60,904 nt of DNA. Origin: Bacteroidales bacterium. GTDB taxonomy: Bacteria; Bacteroidota; Bacteroidia; Bacteroidales; Paludibacteraceae. The notes below the pieces were generated by a model. The model saw only the letters and a program-made list of their open reading frames with translations, searched no databases and was not told where the DNA came from. The position numbers and the translations under genes were made by a program. Shown piece after piece: positions 47,568 to 56,135 of the stretch (the stretch's first letter is position 1; every line of letters begins with the position of its first letter). The stretch covers positions 1 through 60,904 of the forward strand of contig SFDZ01000010.1 in assembly GCA_004557405.1 (NCBI GenBank). The letters run 5' to 3'.

Positions 47568-48767
47568 ATGAAAATTTTAGTTTTGAACTGTGGCAGTTCG
47601 TCCATCAAATACAAATTGTTCGACATGGACAAAAGTGCCGTGTTGGCACAAGGCGGCATCGAGAAAATCGGTTTGCCCGACTCATTTCTGAAAATCACCT
47701 TGCCGAACGGCGAGAAAGTCATTTTGGAAAAAGCGATTCCCGAGCACACCGTCGGCATCGAATTTATATTTGAGCAACTTGTCGGCGAAAAATACGGCTG
47801 CATCCAATCGTTGCAGGAGATTGACGCCGTAGGCCACCGCGTGGTACACGGCGGCGAGCGTTTCAGCACTTCGGCTGTGATAACGCCCGAAGTGCTCCAA
47901 GGCATACAAGCCTGCGCCGAACTTGCGCCGTTGCACAATCCGGCCAACATCAAAGGCATCGACGCCATCGGCAAAATACTGCCTAATGCACCGCAAGTAG
48001 CGGTGTTCGATACCTCGTTCCATCAAACCATGCCCGACTACGCCTACATGTATGCGTTGCCCTACGAATACTACGAAAAATATGGTGTGCGTCGTTACGG
48101 ATTTCACGGCACAAGCCATCGCTACGTGTCGAAACGCGCGTGCGAGTTCCTCGGTTTGGACTACAGTGCCACCAAAATCATCACGGCACACATTGGCGGC
48201 GGCGGTTCCATCACGGCCATCCGAAATGGACATTCCATCGACACCTCGATGGGCATGACACCCGTCGAAGGACTGATGATGGGCACGCGTTCGGGCGACG
48301 TTGACCTCGGCGCCATCGCCTACTTGTTGGAGAAAGAGCAACTCGACGCAGCCCAACTGTCGAACATGGTGAACAAAAAATCGGGTGTGATGGGCATTTC
48401 GGGCATCTCGAGCGACATGCGCGACATCGAAAAAGCCATCGGCGAAGGCAACCCGCGCGCCAAACTTGCCATGGCCATGTTCAACTACCGCATACTGAAA
48501 TACATCGGCGCCTACGCGGCTGCGCTCAACGGTTTCGATGTGCTGGTGTTCACCGGCGGCGTCGGCGAAAATCAGGCCGGCACACGCCGTTATGTCTGCG
48601 AAGGGTTGCGCTACCTCGGTGTTGACATCGACACGCTGCTGAACGCCTCATCGCGCGGCGAAGAGATAGAACTATCGACCAAGACATCGAAAGTGCGCGT
48701 TGTAGTCATTCCCACCGACGAAGAGTTGATGATAGCCAACGACACCGCCGCACTGATAAAACAATAA
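47568..48767 (+). CDS. ackA: Acetate kinase
   Basis: 399 residues, normal length. It converts acetyl phosphate and ADP to acetate and ATP. The N-terminal VLNCGSSSIKYKL, the central VFDTSFHQTMPDYAYMY and YGFHGTSHRYVS segments, and GTRSGDVDLGAI are standard ASKHA acetate-kinase motifs. With pta it forms the acetate-producing ATP pathway. Confidence 0.96.
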   Translation: MKILVLNCGSSSIKYKLFDMDKSAVLAQGGIEKIGLPDSFLKITLPNGEKVILEKAIPEHTVGIEFIFEQLVGEKYGCIQSLQEIDAVGHRVVHGGERFSTSAVITPEVLQGIQACAELAPLHNPANIKGIDAIGKILPNAPQVAVFDTSFHQTMPDYAYMYALPYEYYEKYGVRRYGFHGTSHRYVSKRACEFLGLDYSATKIITAHIGGGGSITAIRNGHSIDTSMGMTPVEGLMMGTRSGDVDLGAIAYLLEKEQLDAAQLSNMVNKKSGVMGISGISSDMRDIEKAIGEGNPRAKLAMAMFNYRILKYIGAYAAALNGFDVLVFTGGVGENQAGTRRYVCEGLRYLGVDIDTLLNASSRGEEIELSTKTSKVRVVVIPTDEELMIANDTAALIKQ

Positions 48768-48801
48768 CCGAAACCTTTTTAACACACAAAACAATCTGAA
48801 T

Positions 48802-50283
48802 ATGAGTTACAAAAACATGACGGCCGCAGAGGCCGCCGCCCTAATCAACGACGGCGATGTCGTAGGATTCAGCGGATTCACGCCGGCCGGTGCCCCGAAA
48901 GTAGTGCCGAACGCCATAGCCGAACGCGCCGAAGCCGAACATGCAGCCGGGCGCCCGTTCAAAATTGGTATGTACACCGGCGCCTCCACCGGCGATATGC
49001 TCGACGGAGCCCTGGCACGCGCCAACGCCGTGCTGTTCCGCACACCGTACCAATCGAACAAAGACCTGCGCACACGCATCAACGCACAAGAGGCACACTA
49101 CTTCGACATGCACCTGTCGCACGAAGCGCAAGAATTGCGCTACGGATTTCTGCCCCGACCGAAATTTGCCATTGTCGAGGCGTGCGACCTGACCGACGAC
49201 GGCGAAATTGTGCCCACCTCGGGCGTAGGCATTCTGCCCACCATCTGCCGCTTGGCCGACCACATCATTGTAGAGTTGAACACCACGACACCCAAAGCGT
49301 TGCGCGGCATACACGACATCTACGAACCGCAAGACCCGCCGATGCGCCAAGCCATTCCGGTGTACCGCGTCAGCGACCGCTGCGGCGAACCGTGCGTCAA
49401 AGTCGATCCGCGAAAAATCGTAGCCGTTGTCGAATCGAACGTACCCAACGGCGGCGGCAAATTTGCCCCGATTGACGACGTAACGACCAAAATCGGCGAA
49501 AACGTAGCACATTTTCTCGCTGCCGAAATCAAAGCCGGCCGCATTCCCGCATCGTTCCTGCCCATTCAGTCGGGCGTGGGCAACATAGCCAATGCCGTGC
49601 TGGCCTCGTTGGGCGAAAATCCCGACATCCCGCCATTCGAGATGTACACCGAAGTGATTCAAGACGCTGTCATCGGGCTGATGAAAGAAGGCCATGTGAA
49701 ATTTGCCAGCGGCTGCTCGCTCACCGTGTCGCAACCGGTGCTGGAGGACGTGTATCAAAATCTCGACTTTTTCAAACAGCGCATTGTGCTGCGTCCGCAG
49801 GAGATTTCGAACAACCCCGAAGTGGCGCGCCGTTTGGGACTGATAACCATCAATACGGCGCTCGAAGCCGACATTTTTGGCAACATCAACTCGACACACG
49901 TGCTGGGCACCAAGATGATGAACGGCATTGGCGGCTCGTGCGACTTCACCCGCAACGCCTACATCTCCATTTTCACCACGCCATCGACCGCCAAGGACGG
50001 CAAAATTTCGGCCATTGTGCCGATGGTGTCGCACCTCGACCAGAGCGAACACTCGGTGAAAGTGCTGATTACGGAATATGGCGTGGCCGACCTGCGCGGC
50101 AAATCGCCGATACAGCGTGCGCACTGCATCATCGACAACTGCGTGCATCCCGACTACCGCGACATGTTGCGTCGCTACATCGAGTCGGCACCAAAAGCGC
50201 ACACGCCGATGAATATCTACACCTGTTTCGAGATGCACAAAGCCTTTGCCGAAACGGGCGACATGCACAACGCAAAACTGTAA
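48802..50283 (+). CDS. Acetyl-CoA hydrolase / succinyl-CoA:acetate CoA-transferase family protein
   Basis: 493 residues. Two CoA-transferase domains; the catalytic glutamate is E284 in EMYTEVIQDAVIGL. The oxyanion and CoA loop PIQSGVGNIANAVL lies before it and GIGGSCDFTRNAY after it. Its position directly after pta and ackA suggests CoA transfer between succinate or propionate and acetate during mixed-acid fermentation. The family also contains hydrolases and butyrate transferases, so the exact acids are not certain. Confidence 0.9.
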   Translation: MSYKNMTAAEAAALINDGDVVGFSGFTPAGAPKVVPNAIAERAEAEHAAGRPFKIGMYTGASTGDMLDGALARANAVLFRTPYQSNKDLRTRINAQEAHYFDMHLSHEAQELRYGFLPRPKFAIVEACDLTDDGEIVPTSGVGILPTICRLADHIIVELNTTTPKALRGIHDIYEPQDPPMRQAIPVYRVSDRCGEPCVKVDPRKIVAVVESNVPNGGGKFAPIDDVTTKIGENVAHFLAAEIKAGRIPASFLPIQSGVGNIANAVLASLGENPDIPPFEMYTEVIQDAVIGLMKEGHVKFASGCSLTVSQPVLEDVYQNLDFFKQRIVLRPQEISNNPEVARRLGLITINTALEADIFGNINSTHVLGTKMMNGIGGSCDFTRNAYISIFTTPSTAKDGKISAIVPMVSHLDQSEHSVKVLITEYGVADLRGKSPIQRAHCIIDNCVHPDYRDMLRRYIESAPKAHTPMNIYTCFEMHKAFAETGDMHNAKL

Positions 50284-50306
50284 CGCAACAGTCTGACGCA
50301 CAACGC

Positions 50307-50344
50307 AAAAAGAGCAGTTCCCGCTGTGGCGACTGCTCTTTTTT
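50307..50344 (+). terminator. Intrinsic terminator of the acetate operon
   Basis: A 12-bp stem (AAAAAGAGCAGT with ACTGCTCTTTTT) around a 13-base loop ends in a T-run, 23 bp after the stop codon. Confidence 0.88.
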
Positions 50345-51051
50345 GTTTAATATTTCAAAAGTTTCAGGGTTTAATATTTAAGAGTTTCAAAGTTTAAGGG
50401 TTTAAGGTTGTTTGCGTAAATTTCGTATTTTGCGTAGTTTGCGTTGCGTGGTTTCAAGCATCTATGTTCTTGGTTTTCTATATTCTATACGGACGCATGC
50501 GATGCGTCCCTACATTTCTCACTGCTCACTACTAATTACTCATTATTTGGACACACCCGCCAAGGTCATTTTTTATTGCTCACTACTCATTTCTCACTTC
50601 TAATTGTTTGAACCCCGCCCGAAAAAACTTCGTTTTTCTCGTCCCCCTGCCTACCGGCAGGCAGGCTTGAAAATGGGACATTTTTTTATCTCTGCGCGAA
50701 TGTTGTTTTAGTGCGTAGTCTCCCCTTTTTAAGGGGAGTACGGCGCAGCCGGGTAGGGTTAAAAAATAGTGCAAAGTGGAAAATGGAAAAGTGCAAAATA
50801 GTTTCAAAGTTGTTTTCTTGCGTTTGTTTCTACCGCCCAAACTCTCCCTGCCTACCGCAGGCAGGCTAAAGGAGGTTTTTTTTGTGTTTCATGCTATTCC
50901 TCTCCCCCTTTAGGGGGAGCCGGAGAGGGTAGAAAAACAAACGCGGAGCAAGGAACATTCCTCACTCCGCATTCCTAAAATCTGTATTCTATGTTTCGGA
51001 CGCATTCGATGCGTCCCTACGGTCTATGTTCTAAAATCTATACTCTTGGCT
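50345..51051. repeat. Non-coding repeat-rich region, left of the FISUMP gene
   Basis: About 700 bp without a convincing gene, built from short words repeated in several places. GGACGCAT-GCG/TCG-ATGCGTCC palindromes occur near 50491 and 50999. CCTGCC-type palindromes occur near 50646 and 50850. CTCCCC-TTT-GGGGAG palindromes occur near 50719 and 50902. Cactactcatttctcact-like words recur around 50513-50610. The base composition is unlike coding DNA nearby. Confidence 0.7.
50579..50760. repeat. Direct repeat, left copy
   Basis: About 182 bp beginning CTCACTACTCATTTCTCACT and ending CGGCGCAGCCGGGTAGGGTT. It is matched in the same orientation by 52466-52666 with a few substitutions and one replaced internal segment. 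It ends in a palindrome (CTCCCCTTTTTAAGGGGAG). Confidence 0.8.
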
Positions 51052-51737
51052 CTATTCGCATACCGCGCGGACGGAAAAACCGTAGTAGCGGTAGAGGCCG
51101 TTCCTGCCCACGTTGCCCGAGAGGAAGTACACGTACCACGCGTCGCTCGGGTAGTCCGCGTCGAGCGAACTCGACCAATAGCTGCCGTCGCCGCCCACAC
51201 CGTTCAAGTCAACGAGTTCGCGACCGCCCGCCGCAGGGAGAAAAATGGAGTTGCCGTTAGCACCTTTCACTTCGTAACCGTTCACGCCGTTCAGAGTTGT
51301 CCATGTCCATGTGCAGTTTTCGCGCAGTTCCGTCCATTCGTCGTCGGTAGGCATACGCCATTGTCCGCCCCAATTGACACGGGCAGCATCGTCGGGTACT
51401 TGGTCAGTTCACCATAATAAGGACCATATTTATAAGTCCTCCAAGAGTAAGTCGTCTTCGGTTCGGTTTCGCCCCAAGCGTAGTAGTCACCGTACTCCTC
51501 GGGGGAGGTGGCACCTACGTTGCAAGTAGCCCATTTGGTACCGCTGGGTAAGCCGAGATCAACGTATTCGTGGCCGTTTTCGATGCTGACAGCCGGCGCG
51601 GTGAACGAGATGCTGTCAACGTCGGCAATGGCGTATTCCACGCGGCTGCCGTCGGTTTTGTACACATAAAAGGCAGTTTGTGCCATGGCGCATACGCTCA
51701 TGCACAGAGCGCATGCAAAAAGGGTCAATTTTTTCAT
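51052..51737 (-). pseudogene. FISUMP-domain secreted protein, frameshifted
   Basis: From ATG 51737 the frame gives a signal peptide (MKKLTLFACALCMSVCAMAQ), a short DGSRVEYAIADVDSISF segment, and the start of a Fibrobacter succinogenes major paralogous (FISUMP) domain (YVDLGLPSGTKWATCNVGA, YAWGETEPK). Near 51400 the family sequence jumps to another frame: PDDAARVNWGGQWRMPTDDEW continues to VRAVCE at 51052. A one-base loss (or two-base gain) near TACCCGACG explains it. It may be true decay, a switch, or a sequencing error. The intact protein would be about 228 residues. Confidence 0.8.
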
Positions 51738-51743
51738 AGTTGG

Positions 51744-52193
51744 TTATTTTTTAATAAATTTGATGATTTGGTTGTTGATTTTCAATAAGTAACTGCCTTG
51801 TTGCAAAGCGGTTACATCGATTTTTTGTGCCGCACTGTGCAGCAGGGCGCGGCCTTGCAGGTCGTAAACGGTGCAAATGGCACCGGCTGCAGCACCTTCG
51901 ACGCACAGATAGTGCTGCACGGGGTTCGGATAAACGTAGAGTGCGGCTTCGCGGGTTTCGGCAAGAGCGGTCTGATCCATCGTTCCGAAAAGCACACAAC
52001 GCACGCCGTTCACGTCGCCGGCTTCGGTTTTCAGGGTCATGCCGCCGGCATCGAACACGATGCGTTGCACCGAGGCAAGTTCGTAGCGCGTTTCCGCGCC
52101 ATCGGCCGACACCGCAATGACGGCCGGCACAGTGGCTGCACGCAGGCCGAAAAGCGCCGGCAGCCACAGCAAAAGTAAAATTTTGTACCTCAT
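51744..52193 (-). CDS. Short secreted protein with type IX-like C-terminal sorting domain
   Basis: 149 residues with a signal peptide (about 1-19, ending LRAA). A DGAETRYELASVQRIVFDA segment, parallel to the one in the FISUMP gene, comes next. The C-terminal 70 residues have the sorting-domain pattern: YVYPNPVQHYLCVEG, the YDLQGRAL strand, and LQQGSYLLKI near the end, finishing in KK. The protein is little more than a signal plus a sorting domain. It lies 6 bp upstream of the FISUMP gene and shares its transcript. Confidence 0.8.
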   Translation of the reverse strand: MRYKILLLLWLPALFGLRAATVPAVIAVSADGAETRYELASVQRIVFDAGGMTLKTEAGDVNGVRCVLFGTMDQTALAETREAALYVYPNPVQHYLCVEGAAAGAICTVYDLQGRALLHSAAQKIDVTALQQGSYLLKINNQIIKFIKK

Positions 52194-52278
52194 TGTTTTT
52201 TTAATGTTTAAAGTTTATAAAAATGTTGTTTGCGTAGTTTGTTCTCAGCGTGTATTTATAATCATCAGATAATCAACT

Positions 52279-52316
52279 AATTACCCCCCCCCGAAACTGT
52301 TCGGAGGAGGGTAATT
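52279..52316 (-). promoter_or_regulatory. Leader hairpin with a nine-base homopolymer
   Basis: In the minus-strand transcript AATTACCCTCCTCCGAA pairs with TTCGGGGGGGGGTAATT through a 4-base loop. Both mismatches in the DNA become G-U pairs in this RNA, so the 17-bp stem is complete only on this strand. It lies at about +13 to +50 of the leader. Confidence 0.6.
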
Positions 52317-52335
52317 GCGTTGTCTGTTTCAAGTG

Positions 52336-52343
52336 CAAAGGTA
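52336..52343 (-). promoter_or_regulatory. -7 box for the sorting-domain/FISUMP operon
   Basis: Minus-strand TACCTTTG followed by C, giving a leader of about 135 bases. The -33 element is weak. Confidence 0.55.
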
Positions 52344-52465
52344 AGTATAATTTTTGAATTATATGTACAATAAACCTATTTTTTTACCATTTTTCTGTTT
52401 TTTGAATTGTTTCATTGCTTATGAAACAAACCAATTTTGCTCCCGCTCAACTCGATTTTTTATTT

Positions 52466-52666
52466 CTCACTACTCATTTCTCACTTCTAATTGTTTGAAC
52501 CCCGCCCGAAAAAACTTCGTTTTTTCTCGTCCCATTTTTAGAACCCCGCCCGTCGCTTCGCTCCTCGTCCCCTTGAAAATGGGACATCTTTTTATCTTCG
52601 CACAAATGTTGTTTTAGCGCGTGGTCTCCCCTTTTTAAGGGGAGTACGGCGCAGCCGGGTAGGGTT
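52466..52666. repeat. Direct repeat, right copy
   Basis: About 201 bp matching 50579-50760 in the same orientation. The core differs by a segment CCCGCCCGTCGCTTCGCTCC in place of the CCTGCCTACCGG palindrome of the left copy. The right end is identical (GGGGAGTACGGCGCAGCC and following). Confidence 0.8.
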
Positions 52667-52953
52667 CTACAGTCTAAAAATCTATATTCTCGGTTCTATG
52701 TTCCACAAGTAATCGCCGCAAAGGTAAGGATATTTTTTTGTAAAAACAATACATAAAAACTCGTATTTTTTGCAAAAAAGTTGCATAAAACAGAGACATA
52801 ACGACCTCGTTTTGTCAGTTTCAGCAAGGCTTCGGCGCCGGCAGCCTATCGCGCCATAGTGCTTGCAGCGCCCCGAAAACGCCATCATTTCGGGCAAAAC
52901 ACCCACATAAAAGCGGACTATTACAAAAAAAAATGCACTTTTTTGATTAAAAA

Positions 52954-52985
52954 TTTGGCAGTAAAAAAAATAACCACTAATTTTG
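52954..52985 (+). promoter_or_regulatory. Promoter of ssb
   Basis: TTTG (52954-52957), 20 bp, TAATTTTG (52978-52985), leaving a leader of about 30 bases. Confidence 0.75.
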
Positions 52986-53022
52986 GCGCATCATTTATTA
53001 CACTTTAAACTTTATTTTTATT

Positions 53023-53481
53023 ATGTCAGTTAACAAAGTAATTCTCGTTGGAAATGTGGGTAAAGACCCTGATGTTCGTTATTTGGAAAAAAATGTGGCA
53101 GTAGCCAACTTTCCGCTCGCCACAACCGAAAAAGGTTACAAAATGAGCAACGGCACCGAAGTCCCCGACCGCACCGAATGGCATAACATTGTAGTGTGGC
53201 GCGGTTTGGCCGAATTTTGCGAAAAATATGTCAAAAAAGGCAGCCAACTCTTCATCGAAGGTAAATTGAAGACGCGTTCGTACGACGACAAATCGGGCAA
53301 CAAACGCTACATCACCGAAATTTATGCCGACACGCTGCAACTGCTCGGTCGCCGTCCCGACGGCAACGGCGAAAACCGGCCGCAAGGCGAGCAATCGGCC
53401 GCGGCTGCACAACAACCCGCAGTAGAAGCCGACCCGTTTGTTGGCAATGCTGCCGAATCGGCCGACGACCTGCCGTTCTAA
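53023..53481 (+). CDS. ssb: Single-stranded DNA-binding protein
   Basis: 152 residues. An OB-fold (about 1-108) with NKVILVGNVGKDPDVRYLE at the start and KGSQLFIEGKLKTRSYDDKSG in the middle is followed by an Ala/Gln-rich linker. The acidic tip ESADDLPF recruits partner proteins. It heads the conserved Bacteroidota order ssb, gldE, gldD, PPTase. Confidence 0.96.
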   Translation: MSVNKVILVGNVGKDPDVRYLEKNVAVANFPLATTEKGYKMSNGTEVPDRTEWHNIVVWRGLAEFCEKYVKKGSQLFIEGKLKTRSYDDKSGNKRYITEIYADTLQLLGRRPDGNGENRPQGEQSAAAAQQPAVEADPFVGNAAESADDLPF

Positions 53482-53495
53482 AAAAACGCCTGATT

Positions 53496-53527
53496 TTTGG
53501 TCGATTCAGCAAAAAGCAGTAATTTTG
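53496..53527 (+). promoter_or_regulatory. Promoter of gldE
   Basis: TTTG (53496-53499), 20 bp, TAATTTTG (53520-53527). Confidence 0.7.
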
Positions 53528-53570
53528 CGAAGACGAACTCCACACGCGGGCTTCGTCTTCGCTTGCTTTT
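53527..53570 (+). terminator. Hairpin between ssb and gldE
   Basis: A perfect 10-bp stem (GCGAAGACGA with TCGTCTTCGC, 16-base loop) followed by TTGCTTTT. It would terminate ssb, but because it begins within the gldE -7 box it also forms the start of the gldE leader. Confidence 0.7.
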
Positions 53571-53587
53571 ACCGAAACTAAAAAAAC

Positions 53588-54907
53588 ATGGATATTCCCC
53601 TCTTATTGCTCGACATCATTAGCGTAGAACCATTCTCGGTTTACAGCCTCATCACACTCATTATCATCATGGTGCTGCTCGGCATTTCGGCGTTTGTATC
53701 GAGCAGCGAAGTGGCATTCTTCTCGCTGACGCCGCAACACCAAAGCGAGATGGAGACAGCCAACACCGAAGCCGACCAACGTGTGTTTGCATTGCAGCAG
53801 CAATCGGACTATCTGCTTGCTACCATACTGATAACCAACAACTTCGTGAATGTAGCCATCGTAGTGCTGACCGCCTACCTGATAGACAGCACGTTTGTGT
53901 TTGTCCCGTGGCTCGAATTTTTGGTGCAGACGGTCATCATCACCTTTTTGCTGTTGTTGTTTGGCGAAATAATGCCCAAAGTGTACGCCCAACAAAACCC
54001 CGTGAAGGCCGCGCGCCGCGCCTCGGGGACATTTGTGGTGCTGACCAAAATCTGTCGGCCGTTTGCCATGTTGCTGGTCAAACCCACAAAATCGCTGAAC
54101 CACCTGACGCGCCAACGCCACGACAACCTGTCGATAGACGAACTGAACGAAGCCATCGACCTGACGGCCAGCGAAGAACTCGACGACGAGAAAGAGATTC
54201 TGAAAGGCATTGTCAACTTTGGCAGCACCAGCGTCGATGCCGTGATGACCATGCGCCTCGACATGGTAACCATCGACAGCGACACGCCGTTCACACAAGT
54301 GTTGAAAATAGTAGAAAAATACGGCTACTCGCGCATTCCCGTAGTGCAGGATTCGCCGGACAACATACGCGGCATACTCTACATCAAAGACCTGCTGCCA
54401 CACCTGACCAAAAACGACATGTTCAAATGGCAAACGCTGATACGGCCGGCCTATTTCGTGCCCGAAACCAAGAAAATCGACGACCTGTTGCGCGAATTTC
54501 AGAAAAACAAAATTCACGTCGCCATCGTGGTCGATGAATTTGGCGGCACACTCGGCATGGTAACCATGGAGGACATTTTGGAAGAAGTGGTGGGCGACAT
54601 CAGCGACGAATACGACGAGGAAGAGAAACTCTACACCCAAATCGACGACAACACCTATTCGTTCGAAGCCAAAATACCGCTGAACGATTTTTTCAAAGCC
54701 ACCGACATCGACGACGACACCTTCGGCCACTACGCCGAAGAAGCCGACACTTTGGCCGGATTACTGCTGGAACTGAAAGGCGATTTCCCGAAAAAAGGCG
54801 AAAAAATAACCTTCGACCGCTACACATTCGAAGTAACAGCACTCGACAAACGCCGCATCCAAAAAGTGAAACTGCACATAACTCCACCCACCTTGTCCGA
54901 AGCATGA
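53588..54907 (+). CDS. gldE: GldE, CNNM/HlyC-type membrane protein
   Basis: 439 residues. The DUF21/CNNM membrane domain (about 1-160, four helices) with VSSSEVAFFSL near 40 is followed by a CBS-domain pair (about 220-345, with YGYSRIPVVQDSPDNIRGILYIKDLL and VAIVVDEFGGTLGMVTMEDILEEVVGDI). A CorC/HlyC domain (about 355-435) ends it. GldE is a paralogue of CNNM ion transporters and lies upstream of gldD in most Bacteroidota. Its direct role in gliding or type IX secretion is not settled. Confidence 0.9.
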   Translation: MDIPLLLLDIISVEPFSVYSLITLIIIMVLLGISAFVSSSEVAFFSLTPQHQSEMETANTEADQRVFALQQQSDYLLATILITNNFVNVAIVVLTAYLIDSTFVFVPWLEFLVQTVIITFLLLLFGEIMPKVYAQQNPVKAARRASGTFVVLTKICRPFAMLLVKPTKSLNHLTRQRHDNLSIDELNEAIDLTASEELDDEKEILKGIVNFGSTSVDAVMTMRLDMVTIDSDTPFTQVLKIVEKYGYSRIPVVQDSPDNIRGILYIKDLLPHLTKNDMFKWQTLIRPAYFVPETKKIDDLLREFQKNKIHVAIVVDEFGGTLGMVTMEDILEEVVGDISDEYDEEEKLYTQIDDNTYSFEAKIPLNDFFKATDIDDDTFGHYAEEADTLAGLLLELKGDFPKKGEKITFDRYTFEVTALDKRRIQKVKLHITPPTLSEA

Positions 54908-55467
54908 AACACCACCTTGCATCTATCGTCATAGTGGTAACGGTGTGCGCCGCCTGCGGCCGACAGCCGCACGCACTCGACTACGGCTACTACCGCATCG
55001 ACCTGCCGGCACCGGCCTATCACACACACGACAACACACTGCCCTACACGTTCCAACTGTCGGATTATGCCCAAGTAGTGCCGCAACCCGACGACCCGTA
55101 TTGGATGAACATCGAATACCCGACGTGGAACGCTACCATACATTGCAGTTACAAACCGCTGAAAGACAACAAGTTGAGCAAATTGATAGAAGACACGCGC
55201 ACGCTCGTTTACAAGCATACGATACGCGCCGACGCCATCGCCGAAGAGTACTACGAAAACCCCGACAGCCACACCTACGGCGTGCTGTACGCCATAGAAG
55301 GCAACGCCGCCTCGGCCGCACAATTTTTTGTAACCGACAGCGTGCGGCACTTTGTACGCGGATCGCTCTACTTCAACAATGTGCCGAACGCCGACTCTGT
55401 GGCACCTGTCAACGCATTCATCATCAACGACATACGCCACCTGATGGAGACTCTGGAATGGAAATAG
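54904..55467 (+). CDS. gldD: GldD lipoprotein
   Basis: 187 residues with a lipoprotein signal ending VCAAC (cysteine near residue 18). Family segments include YYRIDLPAPAY near 30-40, WMNIEYPTWNATIHCSYKPL and VRGSLYFNNVPNADSVAPV. It overlaps the gldE end by four bases (ATGA), so translation is coupled. GldD is needed for gliding in Flavobacterium and is widespread in the phylum. Confidence 0.9.
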   Translation: MKHHLASIVIVVTVCAACGRQPHALDYGYYRIDLPAPAYHTHDNTLPYTFQLSDYAQVVPQPDDPYWMNIEYPTWNATIHCSYKPLKDNKLSKLIEDTRTLVYKHTIRADAIAEEYYENPDSHTYGVLYAIEGNAASAAQFFVTDSVRHFVRGSLYFNNVPNADSVAPVNAFIINDIRHLMETLEWK

Positions 55468-55497
55468 ACACACACAAACAAAATAAGAAAAAACACC

Positions 55498-56127
55498 ATG
55501 TTACTGAAAAAAGAAATTGTTGAACACGATGCCATTTTGGCCATTTGGGAGATAACCGAAACTGTCGATGAACTATTCGACCTGCTGGATTTGGATCCGT
55601 TCGTCATAGCCGAAACGGCGCAATTCACCGCCGAGAAACGCCGTTTGGAATATCTGGCCGTGCGCGTCATGCTCAACCAAGTGCTCGGCGAGAAAAAGGC
55701 CATAGCCTACGAACCGACAGGCAAGCCCTACATCACCGACCGCTCGTACGAGATAAGTATCACACACACAGGTCGTTACGCTGCCATCATTCTGCACCCC
55801 ACGCGCCGACTGGGCATCGACATCGAACGCATAGCCGAACGTGTGATGCGCGTACAAAGCAAATTTCTGTCGGGCGACGAGTTGGCTTACGTCAATCAAG
55901 CCGCCGCCAAAACACAGTTGGCACTGATGTGGAGCGCCAAAGAAGCGCTCTACAAAATCGTGCAACAAGTCGAAATAGACTTCACCACCGACTTCCACAT
56001 TGCCCCATTCAAACCCTATTTGGAAGGCACCATGCACGCCCAAGAGACCAAAACGCCCGCAGCCGAGCAATTCGACATGTCCTATCGCGTCTATCCCGAA
56101 TTTGTATTGGTGTGGACCGTGAAATAA
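55498..56127 (+). CDS. 4'-phosphopantetheinyl transferase
   Basis: 209 residues, Sfp-like length. It attaches phosphopantetheine to acyl carrier or peptidyl carrier proteins. The Mg2+ site D108 and E110 (LGIDIERI) and the WSAKEALYK motif (W145, K148, E149) are intact. It is usually found next to gldD in this phylum. Confidence 0.9.
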   Translation: MLLKKEIVEHDAILAIWEITETVDELFDLLDLDPFVIAETAQFTAEKRRLEYLAVRVMLNQVLGEKKAIAYEPTGKPYITDRSYEISITHTGRYAAIILHPTRRLGIDIERIAERVMRVQSKFLSGDELAYVNQAAAKTQLALMWSAKEALYKIVQQVEIDFTTDFHIAPFKPYLEGTMHAQETKTPAAEQFDMSYRVYPEFVLVWTVK

Positions 56128-56135
56128 CCGGACAC

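Larger units (their letters stand above)
52194..53022. other. Non-coding region right of the sorting-domain gene
   Basis: About 830 bp. It holds the 5' leader hairpin and promoter of the minus-strand operon, the right copy of the direct repeat, a second minus-strand TACCTTTG box at 52719-52726, an AT-rich spacer, and the ssb promoter. Reading frames here (for example 52682-52906 minus) have no protein-like features. Confidence 0.6.

Noticed and set aside
51052..51354. FISUMP C-terminus as a variable region of a diversity-generating retroelement
   Set aside because: FISUMP domains can be such targets, but no reverse transcriptase gene or template repeat is visible in the window, so there is no support.
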